Origin: Tidjanibacter sp.
GTDB lineage: Bacteria > Bacteroidota > Bacteroidia > Bacteroidales > Rikenellaceae
Assembly: GCA_017547065.1 (NCBI GenBank)
Contig: JAFYRC010000179.1
Location: 1-10,255, forward strand
Direction of reading: 5' to 3'
Length of the DNA stretch: 10,255 nucleotides
Both the position numbers and the translations under genes were made by a program. Shown here piece by piece: positions 7,270-10,255 of this stretch. The stretch's first letter is position 1; every line of letters begins with the position of its first letter. The notes beneath the pieces were generated by a model. That model worked only from the letters and a program-made list of their open reading frames with translations, did not search any database and was not told where the DNA came from.

Positions 7270-9732
7270 ATGAAAAAATTACTTTATATAGCATCGATGT
7301 TTGCGGCTGCACTGATGGTGGGTTGTAACTACAACGATCAGTTTGGTATGGACCTCGAAGGTATGGCCAAACCTACTGACGTGAAGAATCTTGAGTACAC
7401 CCTCACAGCAGACGACTACGCAACCATTTCGAAAAACTCGACCAATACTGCTCTCGCTGCTACAAATGACGAGAGTGCCGAGTTGAAAGCGCTCGCAACC
7501 AACCTCTATTTCGACGAGGATATCACCGCTGCAGAGTATGCTCCCGCATTCATTGCAAGCAAGTGGTACACCGCTGACCAGGGTTCGGTTGTTCTTCTTA
7601 CCTACAATCAGTTGGCCGACGTTCCCGCTGAGTTTGCAAAGATTGAGAATCCTCTTACTCACACCCTTGCTAAGGCTGACTATCAGGCTGTTTGGGGCGA
7701 CGAGGAGAACTTTGTAAACTACCTCTCGCCTGCATACAGCGCAGAGGCAAAACTCCCCGCTGTGTTGGCTACCGCACTGCCCAACGCAGTTGCCGGTGAC
7801 TACGCATTGGTTGACTACAACTTCTCGGCTACCGAGCCAGTATTTGGTGGTAGCGCAGAGGAGAAACTTCCCGCTTTCATCAATGAAAACTTCGACGCCT
7901 ACGAGGCTGGTGTTAACACTTTTGCTGGTTGGCAGAACGTAGCTGTGAAGGGTACCGCTCTTTGGGCTAGCAAAGTTTACAATGGCGGCTATGTTGAGTT
8001 GTCGGCTTATAATAAAGGTGGTGAGGTTGACACTTGGTTGATTTCGTCGAAGATCGACCTCTCGCTCGCAGAGAACCCCGCATTGGCATTTGATGTTTGC
8101 CTTGGCTATCCTAAAGGTACTGCCAACTTGCAGGTTTACTACTCGGAGGATTACGACGGTGAGGATGTTGAGAGTGCAACTTGGGTTGAGCTCACCAACA
8201 ACTTTGCTTACAACAAGAACATTACCAAGTATGGTAAGATGTCGCCCGCAGGTGTTGCTACTTTGAATTTCGCAGAGGGTAGTGCCAAGAAGGTTTACAT
8301 CGCATTCCGCTACACCGGTGCTGATCCCGATAGCACCACTACTTTCCAGGTTGATAACATCCAGTTGGGTGATGTTGTTGATGTTGTTGCAACTGAGGTT
8401 TACTCGTACAGCTTCGACAATAAGGAGCTTGGTGAGTGGACTCCCGTGAGCGTTAAGGGTGATGACAAGGCTTGGTATGCAAGCGCTTATGCTGACACCA
8501 ACTATGCTTCGCTCAGCGCACACAATGGTACTGGCGAGCAGGAGGACTGGCTCATCTCGCCCGAGATTGAGATTCCTGCTGTTACCGACAGTGGTATGAA
8601 CAATGTTTCGCAACTCTCGTTCGTTCTCAAATATCGTTACCACAATGGCGATTGCTTGAATGTTTACCTTTCGAGCGACTATGCAGGTGATGTTGCAACG
8701 GCAACTTGGACCGACCTTAGCGACTACTTCGCTCTCGAGCTGAACGATGCAAACAACGATAAATATACTGTTGCCGGTTACGCTGCTTTGAACGCATTTG
8801 CAGGCCAGAAGGTTCGCGTTGCATTCAAGTACACCGGTGCTGTTGGTGGTGTTACCACTACCGTTCAGGTTACCGACGTTAAGGTTAACTGCTTGGCTCA
8901 CGCCGCTGCTGCTCCTGCCGTTTACAAAGTTCAGATGGCTGCTACCGAGAAGTATCAGGCTCTCTACACCTACACCGGCTCGGCTTGGAAGGCTGCTGAG
9001 GCTATCTTGCTCCAGACTGCTGACTACAAGGCTATGGGTTCGAACTACGCTAATATTAGCGGTGACTACAACGCATACTTGACCAAGTATCTCCAGATCA
9101 ACTTCCCCTACGCAGTGGAGGGTACTGCTAAGACTATCGTGTTCAACTACTACAATGGTAGCGCTACCGCAGTTAAGGTTGCTGCTTACACCTTCAATGG
9201 TGTTGAGTGGACTAACAACGCAACTGCTGTGAAGACCGATCAGTTCAAGAACACTCCTGCAGGTTGGGTATTTGACCCCAGTATCGAGCTTACCCTGCTT
9301 GGTAACAAGAACTCGGAGGCACAGCCCTACTACCAGGCAATCGTTGACTATGTAGGTGAGACCTTCGGTTCGGGCTACTACCAGACCGGCTACACCAACG
9401 CAGAGCGTTACTATGGTGCAAGTGCATACTACACCAATGTGGATCTCCGTTTGGACAAGTGGCGTACCGACTGTGTCAGTGGTCCCGAGGCTTACGGTGC
9501 TATGACCGACGAGGAACTGATCGCTTTGCAGTATGAGCGTCTGAAAGAGGCCTTCATTCCTATGCTGAAGCAGTTCTGGCCCAATATGGCTCCCATCGCA
9601 GGCATTGACGTAACTGCTCGTGTTAACTTCATTGTTTACGATGGTGTTAACCACGACTACACCATCCTCTACGATGTGACCGGTGTGGGTGAGTTTACTT
9701 ACCACGAGGGTTCGCTCCAGGAGGTTAAATAA
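7270..9732 (+). CDS. outer-membrane lipoprotein with two choice-of-anchor-J-like modules
   Basis: An 820-residue lipoprotein, probably at the outer membrane or cell surface. The signal MKKLLYIASMFAAALMVGC ends at the acylated Cys19. Two jelly-roll modules of the choice-of-anchor J / cleaved-adhesin type lie at about 204-368 and 376-540. They share the order FD, then a W segment, DTWLISSKIDL (254-264) or EDWLISPEIEI (426-435), a central strand, and VYIAFRYTG (342-350) or VRVAFKYTG (515-523). Related modules often bind carbohydrate or mediate adhesion. The flanks carry shorter segments starting with an ADY or ADDY motif (47-50, 136-138, 584-586). The C-terminal 140 residues (EELIALQYERLKEAF, then ARVNFIVYDG) are not recognised. 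The gene starts 28 nt after the receptor with an A/G-rich leader (AAAAAGAGA), so it is probably the receptor's partner. It is not a SusD-type protein. The ligand is unknown. Confidence 0.85.
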   Translation: MKKLLYIASMFAAALMVGCNYNDQFGMDLEGMAKPTDVKNLEYTLTADDYATISKNSTNTALAATNDESAELKALATNLYFDEDITAAEYAPAFIASKWYTADQGSVVLLTYNQLADVPAEFAKIENPLTHTLAKADYQAVWGDEENFVNYLSPAYSAEAKLPAVLATALPNAVAGDYALVDYNFSATEPVFGGSAEEKLPAFINENFDAYEAGVNTFAGWQNVAVKGTALWASKVYNGGYVELSAYNKGGEVDTWLISSKIDLSLAENPALAFDVCLGYPKGTANLQVYYSEDYDGEDVESATWVELTNNFAYNKNITKYGKMSPAGVATLNFAEGSAKKVYIAFRYTGADPDSTTTFQVDNIQLGDVVDVVATEVYSYSFDNKELGEWTPVSVKGDDKAWYASAYADTNYASLSAHNGTGEQEDWLISPEIEIPAVTDSGMNNVSQLSFVLKYRYHNGDCLNVYLSSDYAGDVATATWTDLSDYFALELNDANNDKYTVAGYAALNAFAGQKVRVAFKYTGAVGGVTTTVQVTDVKVNCLAHAAAAPAVYKVQMAATEKYQALYTYTGSAWKAAEAILLQTADYKAMGSNYANISGDYNAYLTKYLQINFPYAVEGTAKTIVFNYYNGSATAVKVAAYTFNGVEWTNNATAVKTDQFKNTPAGWVFDPSIELTLLGNKNSEAQPYYQAIVDYVGETFGSGYYQTGYTNAERYYGASAYYTNVDLRLDKWRTDCVSGPEAYGAMTDEELIALQYERLKEAFIPMLKQFWPNMAPIAGIDVTARVNFIVYDGVNHDYTILYDVTGVGEFTYHEGSLQEVK

Positions 9733-9754
9733 TCTCTTGCGACCCAAATAGAAA

Positions 9755-9790
9755 GGGTGCGTGGTTTGGCCACGCACCCATTTTGTTTTG
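9755..9790 (+). terminator. strong intrinsic terminator, probably bidirectional
   Basis: GGGTGCGTGG (9755-9764) and CCACGCACCC (9770-9779) form a perfect 10-bp GC-rich stem with a 5-nt loop. TTTTGTTTTG follows at 9781-9790. It ends the receptor-lipoprotein unit 22 nt after its stop codon. Read from the other side, the stem is followed by TTTCTATTT, so it can also end the convergent WG-repeat gene. Confidence 0.9.
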
Positions 9791-9828
9791 TCGACCGTCG
9801 ACCGTCAACCGTCAACCGTCAACCGTCC
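9790..9828. repeat. heptanucleotide tandem repeat (GTCRACC, five copies)
   Basis: Two copies of GTCGACC (9790-9803) are followed by three of GTCAACC (9804-9824) and a partial GTCC. The array is intergenic, between the terminator and the end of the WG-repeat gene. Heptamer arrays of this kind recur between genes in some bacterial genomes, but I cannot tell their function from this window. Confidence 0.85.
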
Positions 9829-9841
9829 AATGTAGGAGCCC

Positions 9842-10255
9842 CTAAATTTTACCCTCGGCGAGGAGTTGCTCTTGCACGGAGCCAATGCGGTGGAAGGTTG
9901 TGTCGATATGGTAGGTGCGGCCGTTGTAGCGCACCAGTGCAAAGCCCTTGTGAAACGAGCCCGCTTGCTCGTAGATGAAATCCACAACCTTTTCTCCCTC
10001 GGTGGTGTAGTAGCCAAATTTTTCCTTCCAGCGCGCCACAATGTAGCCATCGCTTGGGGTACCAAAGCCGTGGCAACCGTAATATGATATTTGGTGCCCA
10101 CGTCGGTTGTAGATGTGCCAGGTGGTGCCGTCCTCCGTTGCGGTGATGATGTTCTCCTCGCCGTGCCACACAATGTCGGCCCAACGATCCTCCATCACCC
10201 ATTCGCCGGCTGTGTTGATTATTCCATAGCCTCTTTCGGTGCGCACCACTGCAAG
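9842..10255 (-). CDS. WG-repeat protein, 3' part (5' end outside window)
   Basis: On the minus strand the frame is open from the right edge to TAG at 9844-9842. The visible 137 residues contain WG-type repeats. The first is LAVVRTERGYGIINTAGEWVM, and another lies around KEKFGYYTTEGEKVVDFIYEQ with FHKGFALVRYNGRTYHID after it. Aromatic residues and Gly recur in the (K/R)xGYxxxxGE pattern. A GTG at 10249 is available, but the repeat already begins before it, so the true start lies outside the window. WG repeats fold as beta-structures, often in envelope proteins, but no specific role can be assigned. The gene is convergent with the lipoprotein gene. The TAG stop is useful evidence that this genome uses TAG as a normal stop; readthrough would add only nine residues before TGA. 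Confidence 0.8.
   Translation of the reverse strand, partial: LAVVRTERGYGIINTAGEWVMEDRWADIVWHGEENIITATEDGTTWHIYNRRGHQISYYGCHGFGTPSDGYIVARWKEKFGYYTTEGEKVVDFIYEQAGSFHKGFALVRYNGRTYHIDTTFHRIGSVQEQLLAEGKI

Noticed and set aside
7279..9777. Long open frame on the minus strand antisense to the lipoprotein gene (832 codons)
   Set aside because: Same cause: in register with the sense codons and explained by codon bias. The sense frame has a signal peptide and known modules.
9757..9978. Plus-strand open frame crossing the terminator and heptamer repeat
   Set aside because: It starts within the terminator stem, runs through the tandem repeat and then antisense to the WG gene. The protein is low-complexity and unrecognisable.

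Overview
The window looks like chromosomal DNA from a gut-type Bacteroidota (order Bacteroidales). The signs are a Bacteroidota-type promoter (TTTG / TAnnTTTG), A/T-rich translation starts without clear Shine-Dalgarno sequences, a TonB-dependent receptor with an N-terminal carboxypeptidase-regulatory-like domain, and a large choice-of-anchor-J lipoprotein. An Alistipes/Rikenellaceae-like source is my guess from style only. I see no insertion sequence, CRISPR array, tRNA or rRNA.

Layout. (1) Positions 1-2688, plus strand, hold a compact surface-polysaccharide cluster: the 3' part of a Stealth-family sugar-phosphate transferase, a family 2 glycosyltransferase 8 nt later, and a second, complete Stealth-family gene overlapping it by ATGA. 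Together they probably build a phosphodiester-linked surface glycan. (2) After a short spacer with a hairpin comes radA (2753-4108), a conserved DNA-repair/recombination ATPase. (3) A 337-nt non-coding stretch (4109-4445) carries a good Bacteroidota promoter whose -7 element lies in an 18-bp perfect palindrome, an upstream dyad, and a leader of about 230 nt with two hairpins, one followed by a T-rich tract. (4) This leader drives a two-gene unit: a TonB-dependent receptor (4446-7241) and, 28 nt downstream, an 820-residue lipoprotein (7270-9732). A strong, probably bidirectional terminator follows. (5) A heptanucleotide tandem repeat separates this from the 3' part of a convergent WG-repeat gene on the minus strand, which runs off the right edge.

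The most notable point is that the receptor is interrupted by an in-frame TAG at 5877-5879 (codon 478 of 932). The frame continues undisturbed on both sides, and the change is explained by a single CAG-to-TAG substitution at a predicted beta-turn. Either the receptor is a recent pseudogene or strain variant, or the base is a sequence error, or the amber codon is read through. TAG is used as an apparently genuine stop by the WG-repeat gene, which argues against wholesale TAG reassignment.

The receptor and lipoprotein probably act together at the outer membrane. The lipoprotein is not a SusD homologue. It has two jelly-roll-like modules flanked by what look like three diverged copies of a smaller 'ADY' module, and I do not recognise its C-terminal domain.
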